A stretch of DNA of 64,000 bases. It comes from a virus. The DNA is taken from IMG/VR virus record IMGVR_UViG_3300031787_000063, positions 1 through 64,000 of that record. The stretch is one strand, 5' to 3'. The notes under the pieces were generated by a model. That model had not been told where the DNA came from. It saw nothing but the letters and a program-made list of their open reading frames with translations, and did not search any database. Below, piece by piece: positions 16,737-24,645 of this stretch (positions within the stretch are counted from its first letter, which is position 1; every line of letters begins with the position of its first letter). Made by a program: the position numbers and the translations under genes.

Positions 16737-19106
16737 TTATTTTTTTGTATTTGCGTTATTAAAACTTTGAGCCGTTGTTGGTTTATTCAAATCTTTTTTT
16801 TGTCTTAAAGTTTGTCCAGTTTTTATTAAATTGGGATTGTCACCTATTAAATCTTTGTTGGCTTCATAAGCTTCTTTCCAATTAGAATATCCTAAATCTT
16901 TATATCTAGTACCTAAAGTATCGCCTTTTTGAATAGTATACGATCCTCTATTTATAGCTTGATTTACCTGACCTTGCGTTGGCATATTAGGATTTGGTAA
17001 CGCTGGTCTAGGAGCTGGTTTAGGTTGAACCGCAGGTTTAGGTTGATTCATTTTATCTACTTGACCTTGGATGTCAGCAGGTAAGGTGTATGTTTGTGGT
17101 TTTGCAGGAGGTTGGTTTGCAGGGGGTTGGTTTGCAGGGGGTTGGTTTGCAGGGGGTTGTTCAGCAGCAGGTTTTCTTCCTGCTTGTTGAGCTTGTAGTT
17201 TTTCCTGAGCCCGTCTTTTATCTCTTTCTAGTGGTGATTCATATATATTTAAGCCTGTTCGAGCTAAATCTGCACCAGATGATATTAAATTTTGTTTTGC
17301 AACAGCTTCATTCATAGCCATATTTGCAAGATCTCCACGAACTCCTCCAACTTGTTTTAGAGTTTCTAATCTAGTACCAGATTGAGCTTTTGCTAAATCT
17401 GCTTCTTCTTGAGTTTGTTGTCTAGATAAATTAGTTCCTCTTTGTATATCTTGTTCTAGTCTTTGACTAGCAGAGGCTTCTCTTGCTAAGTTAGTTTCAG
17501 ATTGAGTTCCCATTACAGATTGTCCACCAGCCAATGCAGAAGCCAAAGCAGAACCTGCTCCAGTAGCTCCTTGTCCCATTCTAGCCATTTGCTCTAAAGC
17601 AGCAGCTCTAGCTCCTGCAGCAGCTCTACCAGCTCGAATATCTCCTTCTTGCTGCATTTTCTTTTCTTCAGCAGTTATTCCTCCGCCAGCAATTCTGTCT
17701 GCTATAAACTTTCTTTCCTGTTTATATCTTTCAGGATCATAAGTCATTTCTGCAAACTTTTTATCAGATGCTTGTAATTCTTCTAATTGTTCTTTTGAGT
17801 ATCCTTTAGCTTTGCCAAATCCTTCTTGTCCAGCCTCATAAGCTAATGCTGCTTCTGCTGCACCTATTCCAGTATCTACTAATCCCCTATTTCTACCCAC
17901 AAAGTTACCGATACCAGTAGTAATGTCATTAAAACCATCTCCTATACTATCAAAAAATCCACCTTGATCTGCTTGTCCGGCTGGACCTCTACCTGCTTGA
18001 AAACCATCTCCAAATCCAAAAAGATCTTTTAACATTGCAGTATTTTCTGATCCTTTTCCTCCTGCTCCTAAATCTGGAAGTTTAATGCCGGGAATGTTTG
18101 GAAGTTTCATACCTGACATTCCTAAACTTGGCAATAATCCGCTAGTGCTAAATCCAGCACCTAAATTTTGTATTGACTTTAACCAATCAGATCCTCCACC
18201 TCCAGCTCCCGACGATCCTCCTCCCATTCCCATATCTGGAAGTAGTCCCTGAGTAGCTCTTTGAAGACGATCCATTGAAAACTTACCGCCAGCAAGTTCA
18301 TCAATCGCTTTAAATCTGGTTGGGTCCATATATCCACTAGCTCCTATTAACCCCATTGCAAGATCTCTATTATTGCCTGTTACGGCTCCGCCTAAGGCTC
18401 TAGAAAAATCTTCTCCAAATCCTAAAGCTCCTCCTAGACTTTGACCTATTCCCTTTTTATCTCCTGTAGCTAAGGAACCTATCAAATTTGAAGTATTTCC
18501 TCCAAATCCTAGTCCTCCGGCTAAACCTGATATTAAGCCTTTTTTATCTCCTGTTAATGCAGAACTTGCCATTCTCATAGCATTAGGGTTTGCTAAGGCA
18601 CTCATAAAAGGATTACTGCTACCTGCAAAACTGCTCATAGCCCCAGATGATCCCAAACTACCCAATCCAGCTAACGCAGCTCCTTTTAAATCTCCCCTAG
18701 CTAATGCAGAGCCTCCTTGTAAAGCTTGCATCATTGTAGGACTAAAACCAGCTAAAGAACCTACTGCCCCAGCAGCTTGACCTAAATCAAATTTACCACT
18801 AGAAGCCATATTTCCTAAAGAGCTAACTGCTCCATAGGCTCCTCCAGTTAAAGCATTCCCTGCTAATTGTGTCAATAGAGGAGCGTATTGTTCCATTCCT
18901 TTTTTAGATTCTCTTGTTATATTAGAACCAGCTTTTACGATATCTTTACTACCAACAGTTCTTCCCACTTGGGATACAGTATCCCCAACACCTTTTGAAA
19001 CACCAGTTCCAACATCTTTTACGGCTTTAGTAACTGTTTTTCCAACGTCTCCGATGGCTTTTCCAACAGATCCTAAAAACCCACCTTTCTTTTTTTTCCC
19101 ACCCAT
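16737..19106 (-). CDS. Large Gly-rich virion protein with C-terminal LysM
   Basis: A 789-residue protein. Residues about 1-80 are basic and Gly/Lys-rich, followed by a long Gly/Ala/Leu repeat region (about 80-270), helical regions, a PPANQ proline repeat (about residue 650) and a LysM peptidoglycan-binding domain near residues 725-775 (YTIQKGDTLG ... NLIKTGQTL). An internal virion protein that contacts the cell wall during DNA delivery is the likely role. Confidence 0.7.
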   Translation of the reverse strand: MGGKKKKGGFLGSVGKAIGDVGKTVTKAVKDVGTGVSKGVGDTVSQVGRTVGSKDIVKAGSNITRESKKGMEQYAPLLTQLAGNALTGGAYGAVSSLGNMASSGKFDLGQAAGAVGSLAGFSPTMMQALQGGSALARGDLKGAALAGLGSLGSSGAMSSFAGSSNPFMSALANPNAMRMASSALTGDKKGLISGLAGGLGFGGNTSNLIGSLATGDKKGIGQSLGGALGFGEDFSRALGGAVTGNNRDLAMGLIGASGYMDPTRFKAIDELAGGKFSMDRLQRATQGLLPDMGMGGGSSGAGGGGSDWLKSIQNLGAGFSTSGLLPSLGMSGMKLPNIPGIKLPDLGAGGKGSENTAMLKDLFGFGDGFQAGRGPAGQADQGGFFDSIGDGFNDITTGIGNFVGRNRGLVDTGIGAAEAALAYEAGQEGFGKAKGYSKEQLEELQASDKKFAEMTYDPERYKQERKFIADRIAGGGITAEEKKMQQEGDIRAGRAAAGARAAALEQMARMGQGATGAGSALASALAGGQSVMGTQSETNLAREASASQRLEQDIQRGTNLSRQQTQEEADLAKAQSGTRLETLKQVGGVRGDLANMAMNEAVAKQNLISSGADLARTGLNIYESPLERDKRRAQEKLQAQQAGRKPAAEQPPANQPPANQPPANQPPAKPQTYTLPADIQGQVDKMNQPKPAVQPKPAPRPALPNPNMPTQGQVNQAINRGSYTIQKGDTLGTRYKDLGYSNWKEAYEANKDLIGDNPNLIKTGQTLRQKKDLNKPTTAQSFNNANTKK
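17101..17160 (-). repeat. Four 15-bp tandem repeats encoding PPANQ
   Basis: Four 15-base units with only one to two differences lie in frame and encode a PPANQ-type linker upstream of the LysM domain. Length variation here would change the spacing of the LysM domain. Confidence 0.88.
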
Positions 19107-19108
19107 AT

Positions 19109-19462
19109 CTATATTTCCTTAAAATAAAATTCCATTTCTTCGGATTCGTTAAATAAGACCATCCCGTAACTTGATAATGCTAACCTAGATAATTCTTTAT
19201 TATTAGCATCTTTGTGGATTGATCCAGTTATTCTAGTTATTCCATTTTCTTTTGCAATAGAACAAACCTTATCTGCTAAACTTCTAGCAGCAAATCCTTT
19301 ATTTCTCATTTCTGGAATAACATATAAATCTTCAATATAACACTCATTATCTTCTTTATTTAAGTGGAATGTTATAAATCCTAAATTAGTGTAATGAATT
19401 CTAGGTCCAAATCCTTTTTCTTCTGAGTAATGCTTAAACATTTTTTCTAAAATATTGTCCAT
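19109..19462 (-). CDS. GNAT-family N-acetyltransferase
   Basis: A 117-residue GNAT-fold protein. DLYVIPEMRNKGFAARSL is motif A, the acetyl-CoA pyrophosphate site (R-x-x-G-x-A). The substrate is unknown. It is one of two adjacent GNAT genes placed inside the virion operon. Confidence 0.8.
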   Translation of the reverse strand: MDNILEKMFKHYSEEKGFGPRIHYTNLGFITFHLNKEDNECYIEDLYVIPEMRNKGFAARSLADKVCSIAKENGITRITGSIHKDANNKELSRLALSSYGMVLFNESEEMEFYFKEI

Positions 19463-19466
19463 ACAA

Positions 19467-19790
19467 TTACTCTATTTCCTTATAATAAAAAATCATAGCA
19501 CCCTCTTCAGTATAAGGAATAAAACCTAAGGCTAACATAAACTTATGAGATGACTCCCAATTAAGAGCTTCTCTATCAGTACATCCGTATGTTACTTTTG
19601 GTTTAGTTTTTTCGATTAGTTCATCCCATAGTTTTTTTGTAGCTCCAGATTTTCTATGCTCTTTCTCTACAAAAACATCTATGATCATAATTTCGGTTTC
19701 GTTTAATTGTCGATATGTTACGAAACTAAAATCGTTATATATGATTTTAGCTCCCTCTCTTTCTTCTATGTATTTTTCCCAGAGTTTCAT
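19467..19790 (-). CDS. GNAT-family N-acetyltransferase, second copy
   Basis: A 107-residue GNAT-like protein, divergent from its neighbour. The motif A region is VFVEKEHRKSGATKKL; both proteins end in an FYxKEI sequence, suggesting an old tandem duplication. It has its own upstream late-type motif at 19815-19826, so the GNAT pair and the ejection genes may form a separate late transcript. Confidence 0.75.
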   Translation of the reverse strand: MKLWEKYIEEREGAKIIYNDFSFVTYRQLNETEIMIIDVFVEKEHRKSGATKKLWDELIEKTKPKVTYGCTDREALNWESSHKFMLALGFIPYTEEGAMIFYYKEIE

Positions 19791-19814
19791 ACTATCTCCA
19801 ACATATCTCTATTA

Positions 19815-19826
19815 AATATTTGTTAT
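19815..19826 (-). promoter_or_regulatory. Late-type motif (ATAACAAATATT)
   Basis: Read on the - strand this 12-mer is one of ten copies of an ATAACAAATATA-like motif found before late genes. It starts 24 bases upstream of the GNAT start at 19790. Confidence 0.55.
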
Positions 19827-19828
19827 TA

Positions 19829-20320
19829 TTAACTAATAGCTAATAAAATTAATCTATAGTTTACGCCCGGTTTTAACCCTGCGATATGACGTATGTACGA
19901 AGTAGAACCAATGGTTTCAGTAGTTAGAAATGGTGCTGCTATAGGAAATAATCCAGAGCTGTCTAGTCCTATGTTATCTCCATTTTCAGTAATTAAGGTG
20001 TCACCGTCCTCCGCAGCTAGAAATTCTCCTAATCCTGACTGACCAGCATCTAATAGAACTATATTAATACAAATATAACCTTTTAAATTTTTTAAATTAG
20101 TGAGAAGTCTTTGATTTATCTGAGGTACTCCTGATTCATCTACTTTAGTGTCTAAGATCTTAAATTCAAAAGGTAAGTTATCGTCTACAGTAAAATTTTT
20201 ATTAAATCCAATTACAAGTTTATCAATAAAAGGATTCAATATTCCACCTAGAGTATCAGCTAATTGCTTCTGCTCCTCTGGGAAATCATTGGTTTTTATC
20301 CTAACTGATTGTAATTTCAT
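19829..20320 (-). CDS. Hypothetical tail-associated protein (163 aa)
   Basis: Beta-rich 163-residue protein whose start overlaps the stop of the large tail hub gene by one base. Position suggests a small tail component. No family recognised. Confidence 0.6.
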   Translation of the reverse strand: MKLQSVRIKTNDFPEEQKQLADTLGGILNPFIDKLVIGFNKNFTVDDNLPFEFKILDTKVDESGVPQINQRLLTNLKNLKGYICINIVLLDAGQSGLGEFLAAEDGDTLITENGDNIGLDSSGLFPIAAPFLTTETIGSTSYIRHIAGLKPGVNYRLILLAIS

Positions 20321-23148
20321 TACTTATAATCTCTATCTGGTATCATATATCTTCTTAAAGATAATGTCAATCCATATAGTTGAAAAGATTCTAATGCAAC
20401 TTTATGTATTAATTTACATCCTAAAAATCTACATCTCTGCTTTCTTAAAGGAACGTAAGTACGAACTTGGGATTGATCTCCTTGACCTCCCCAAATAGTT
20501 CCGTCTCCCCATGACATTCCTCCAAAAGTTCCAGCAGATGTATTTTTTATAGTGATTTCTTCAAAGTTATCACTGATATCACTATTATACCCTACATCCA
20601 CGGTAGAAAAAGATCTTCTTTCAAACATAAAAGTGGCTGTTGAAAATTGTTTATAAGACGCTGGATCTCCATCGTGTTGAGGAGCGTACTCTATTTCTGT
20701 AACGATTCCTTTATAAATTAACAATTTACCCTGAACAAAAGCAGGTGGTACGTGTAAAGTTATTTCAAAATTTATGTTATTTAAATTAGTTATGTAAGAT
20801 TCATACTTCTTAACACCTTCAGAACGATTATAATTTCTTAAAAAACTATTAGGGGATTCATTTAATCTATCAATCATTTTGTTATACTGAACTTGAATAT
20901 TTTGAAAATCGGAAGACGTAGTATATTCGTAATCAGTATTTCCATGACTGTCCGGACCAGACCAATCAGAAGAAGGGTCTGCCTGTCTTAATCTATCTCG
21001 TAATCCTATTAGAGTTGAATTTAAATTATCTCCAATAGAAATCTTAAGAGCATCGTAAAATCCTCTAACTTTCAACTTTCCATCCAAATCTAAATGTTTT
21101 AAAGTAGAGTTAATTTCTGTAATTGTTAGATACTGCTCTTGCAATACAACATCTCCAACTTTTAAAGATTGGAAAATTGGTAAAATTATGATATTTCCAT
21201 TTAATTTATTTTGAGATAGTTCTGTTATTAATTCTCGATCAGCGAAATCAAATCTATCAAAGTTTTTTCTTTCAGCTTCTACATAATTATCAGAAGATCC
21301 AAAATATAACCTATCTTGATGTTGATTTAAAGCTCCGCATGTTTTAGAAATTTTCCACTCAGTCCATGCTTGAGTCATTGTATTATATCTGTAACATACT
21401 GTTGCTATGGTGTCTGATTTTTTAGCCACTGTCCAAAATAATAATGCTTTATCTGACTCATAAGCTACGCAAAAAGAAACTGTAGAAATTGCTGGAGAAG
21501 TAGCTAAAAATGGCAGTAATTTATCTTGAATTGGTTGAGATACTGATTCTATAGAAGATTCGTTTAACTTCATTACTCCTTGGTTTCCAAAGTAATAACA
21601 CTGATTTCCTAAAGTCACTGCAGTATCTGGAGATTTTATGATAGAAGTATTATCAAAAACTCCAACATCCCATGTAGGATTTGCTCCCGGATCTCCAGCT
21701 AATCTAAATACTCCATCATTTTTTAAAATAAATAGAGATTCCCTTAGTGCAATTATTCTTTCTATTTGTTGATCTCTACTGCCGATATCAATGTAGTTAA
21801 GCAATGGAACAGCTTCTAATTCTTGGTATTTTGAATAGTATAATCTGTTTCCAAATTTTTCAGTGGTGCTGGTTAATTTTGTTGTTATAGTCGATCCGGT
21901 TCCAAGTTCAGGACTGAAATTTAAAACAATAGAAGCATCTGTAGTTCCTATGTAAAAATCATCATCTTCTAAGGTTTTCTTTTCCAATAAAATTTTACCC
22001 GGAGCTTCTCCATACACGGATAGGTAGTAAGCAGATACTGTTTCATTTGCATCAGCGTTTACAATTCTTACAAAAGATTTTGCAGTTTCTTCTATAGTTC
22101 CTATTTTTATTTTTTTGGAAACAGCATCTTCTATTGTATCAAAAGTATAAGTAATTCCGTTAACAACAAGAGTGCTTGTTCCTGCTGTAATTCCGTCCAT
22201 GTCGAGTAAAGTAAATATAGCTCTGTGCCTAGTTCTAGTATTACCATAGAACATGTGCCCTTTAAACAAAGCAATGTCTTTAGCCGCAGGAGGTGGCTCA
22301 TTTGCTTTAAGAGCACCTTCTCCGCTATATTGATTCGTATATAATGGAATTCCTGCTAATCTCAAATCTTCTGACAAAGAATCTACCACTATAACTTCTT
22401 TAGTTAAAAGTTGAGCTGCAGTAACAGATGATTCATATACTTGATATACTTCATCAGATGGAGTTCCAAAAGTAGACATTTCAGATCTATAAATTCTGTA
22501 CTTGTATTCTGTAGTATCTACTGTGTATGGAATTTGAAACTTTAATTGTACATTCCTATCTCCATCAGAATTATTAGAAATTACCATTGGAGTAGATGGA
22601 GCACCTAATATTAAATTTTGATTTCTGTCTGTATATAACCATAAAATTCTATAAGCAACGGTATTTCCTTTTTTAAAAAACCCAGAAGTACCAACTAATT
22701 CTAAAGTTCCGGCAATAGCTTTTGGACCTCCTGCATCTTGAATAACATTTGCAATTGAAAAATCAGAAGCCGAGGTTGCGGATATTTTTTTAACTCCATT
22801 TAAAGTAGTAATGTATAAATTGCTTTTAGCTTCTGCATGTTTTAATCTATATCCAGAAGATGCTTCATAATAATTTCCTGCAAAATTTGCAAAAGTTCCA
22901 AATCCATTATCATAAGATAAAGTAGAATTAACGTGACGTATAATTCTTCCTTTATATTCTAGTAATTGTTTTATTGGAGAGCTTGTAGCAGGAGTGCTGT
23001 AAATAGCTATTCCTCTTCTAGGAGAAATAACGCCTTGTCTATCTATAACAGTATTATTTGCTTTTAGAAGTGCTCCGGGAGATATTTCTGTTAAGCTTTG
23101 ATAGAATGTTTGTAAACCTACGGCTTTTAGATTAATGGATTGTGCCAC
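20320..23148 (-). CDS. Podoviral tail hub/nozzle-type protein
   Basis: A 942-residue, beta-rich protein. The N terminus (ALLKANNTVIDRQGVISPRR) and length fit the large hub or nozzle proteins of short-tailed phages (P22 gp10/T7 gp12 functional analogues), which join the adaptor to fibres and close the tail. It lies directly downstream of the adaptor gene, the usual order. No enzymatic motif. Confidence 0.7.
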   Translation of the reverse strand: MAQSINLKAVGLQTFYQSLTEISPGALLKANNTVIDRQGVISPRRGIAIYSTPATSSPIKQLLEYKGRIIRHVNSTLSYDNGFGTFANFAGNYYEASSGYRLKHAEAKSNLYITTLNGVKKISATSASDFSIANVIQDAGGPKAIAGTLELVGTSGFFKKGNTVAYRILWLYTDRNQNLILGAPSTPMVISNNSDGDRNVQLKFQIPYTVDTTEYKYRIYRSEMSTFGTPSDEVYQVYESSVTAAQLLTKEVIVVDSLSEDLRLAGIPLYTNQYSGEGALKANEPPPAAKDIALFKGHMFYGNTRTRHRAIFTLLDMDGITAGTSTLVVNGITYTFDTIEDAVSKKIKIGTIEETAKSFVRIVNADANETVSAYYLSVYGEAPGKILLEKKTLEDDDFYIGTTDASIVLNFSPELGTGSTITTKLTSTTEKFGNRLYYSKYQELEAVPLLNYIDIGSRDQQIERIIALRESLFILKNDGVFRLAGDPGANPTWDVGVFDNTSIIKSPDTAVTLGNQCYYFGNQGVMKLNESSIESVSQPIQDKLLPFLATSPAISTVSFCVAYESDKALLFWTVAKKSDTIATVCYRYNTMTQAWTEWKISKTCGALNQHQDRLYFGSSDNYVEAERKNFDRFDFADRELITELSQNKLNGNIIILPIFQSLKVGDVVLQEQYLTITEINSTLKHLDLDGKLKVRGFYDALKISIGDNLNSTLIGLRDRLRQADPSSDWSGPDSHGNTDYEYTTSSDFQNIQVQYNKMIDRLNESPNSFLRNYNRSEGVKKYESYITNLNNINFEITLHVPPAFVQGKLLIYKGIVTEIEYAPQHDGDPASYKQFSTATFMFERRSFSTVDVGYNSDISDNFEEITIKNTSAGTFGGMSWGDGTIWGGQGDQSQVRTYVPLRKQRCRFLGCKLIHKVALESFQLYGLTLSLRRYMIPDRDYK

Positions 23149-23150
23149 GG

Positions 23151-24146
23151 CTACCTCCTTCTATTTCTAGCAACTCCAGTCATCAATGCTCTATTAACTA
23201 CTTTTCTTGGAGCACCCTCTACTCTATTATCGAGCATAGAGGACATCTTAGCTTCCATTTCGTTAATTTTATTAGTGGCATTATTTAATCCCTCAGTGTC
23301 TCCCATTGCTTCCAAAATTCTTTGAGCTACTCTTTGAGCTAATACGGAGTGCAATTCTGTTGGAACATTAGGGATACAACTTTGTCCTGCTAAAGCAAAA
23401 TAGTCACCTATTTCTAAATCAACAGGTATATCAGAAGGATTAACATTAACTACTTTTGCACTAGAATTCAATGAAGTTATTGTTATGTTAATTTTTAGTA
23501 CATTGTGAGGAGATTTTGATTTTATAAAATCATACTTTACAGATTCATTGTTAGTGCCGGGGATTGCAATTGCATAACCTGTAGGTATTGAATGTAGCGT
23601 GATATCTCCAGTTATTCTGTTTATATTAGAAATAATAGCTACCGCAGAGTCTTTAACTAAAGTATTGGGACGAAGATAATAATAAAAAGCAAGTCCTCCA
23701 TAAGCTGCAGGACCAACAGTAGGGTGAAGTACTATATCACTTCCCATCAGATAGAATCTTCTAAATCCCGTAAAATCATTAGAGCCAGTTCCACTATATA
23801 GACCTGTATAGCGATCATCAATTGCAATCTGAGTCATTTCATACTCATTTTGAATAGGACCAGTTATAGTGTCTATGAAACAAATTTCTCTAAGTTTATT
23901 AGCTAAAGCTCTTTCAGGTATTGGATAATGAGATTTATTTGGAATAATAGGAGTCATTTCTCTGTAAATAAAATACTCCTCTTTTGTTTGCAAAACAGAG
24001 GGTACAAGACCAATCATCATCTCTTCATTCATTAAGTCAATGAAGTCTTGATCTGTAAATGTATTTTGGTTATCAGGAACCAATGCTCTACGCTTAATTG
24101 ATTTAAGCATTTCGCTAGTGGTTAACCCTACTTTTATGCCACTCAT
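23151..24146 (-). CDS. Head-to-tail adaptor (P22 gp4/T7 gp11-like)
   Basis: A 331-residue protein. The N-terminal TSEMLKSIKRRALVPDNQNT, then FTDQDFIDLMNEEM and a PIIPNKSHYPIPERALANKL segment, are typical of podoviral adaptor proteins that dock beneath the portal. It is next to the hub gene and overlaps the previous gene by one base. Confidence 0.75.
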   Translation of the reverse strand: MSGIKVGLTTSEMLKSIKRRALVPDNQNTFTDQDFIDLMNEEMMIGLVPSVLQTKEEYFIYREMTPIIPNKSHYPIPERALANKLREICFIDTITGPIQNEYEMTQIAIDDRYTGLYSGTGSNDFTGFRRFYLMGSDIVLHPTVGPAAYGGLAFYYYLRPNTLVKDSAVAIISNINRITGDITLHSIPTGYAIAIPGTNNESVKYDFIKSKSPHNVLKINITITSLNSSAKVVNVNPSDIPVDLEIGDYFALAGQSCIPNVPTELHSVLAQRVAQRILEAMGDTEGLNNATNKINEMEAKMSSMLDNRVEGAPRKVVNRALMTGVARNRRR

Positions 24147-24508
24147 TATTTTTTCTTACTTTTTAATTCTTTAATTTGAGCTTCTAATTTAGCGATCTCA
24201 TCCTCAACGTCAGACATTTCACTAGAATCTTCCATTTCATCTTCAGATTCTTCGTCTTCCATCTCATCTTCACATTCTTCGCCCATTTTACCTTCTAGAA
24301 CTTCTTCTGCTTTTTCAAGACCTTTTTTAAGTCCTTCTTTAGAATCAGATGCTACAGTTACTTTTTTCAAGCCATCTGCCAAATCTTCTCCCAAAATATC
24401 AGATAATTCTTTTGCCATAGCAGCCTTAGCTTCCATGTGACGGTTCATTTTAGGACCGCCTTGTTCTTCGGCTTTTTTAGCCAATAGTTTCAAAAATTCT
24501 TCCATCAT
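24146..24508 (-). CDS. Acidic coiled-coil protein (120 aa)
   Basis: A 120-residue protein with a Glu/Asp-rich region followed by a C-terminal coiled coil ending in basic residues. It sits between a fibre gene and the adaptor. Possibly an assembly chaperone; unproven. Confidence 0.6.
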   Translation of the reverse strand: MMEEFLKLLAKKAEEQGGPKMNRHMEAKAAMAKELSDILGEDLADGLKKVTVASDSKEGLKKGLEKAEEVLEGKMGEECEDEMEDEESEDEMEDSSEMSDVEDEIAKLEAQIKELKSKKK

Positions 24509-24541
24509 ATATTCCCCTTTGTAATGGAATCACACTTATTT

Positions 24542-24643
24542 TTATTTTTTTGTTTCGACAGCTACCAAATCAACAACAGCAAGAACATCGTTCTGTCCTG
24601 CTGCTATTAATTCTGTTAGTTCCGTTATTTTTTTATTAACCAT
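24542..24643 (-). pseudogene. 33-codon duplicate of the fibre N terminus
   Basis: A 33-residue frame starting 2 bases after the 888-residue fibre gene. Its sequence (MVNKKITELTEL ... AVVDLVAVETKK) copies the first 33 residues of that fibre almost position by position, then stops. It looks like the remnant of a duplicated fibre gene, or a free-standing anchor peptide. Confidence 0.6.
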
Positions 24644-24645
24644 AA

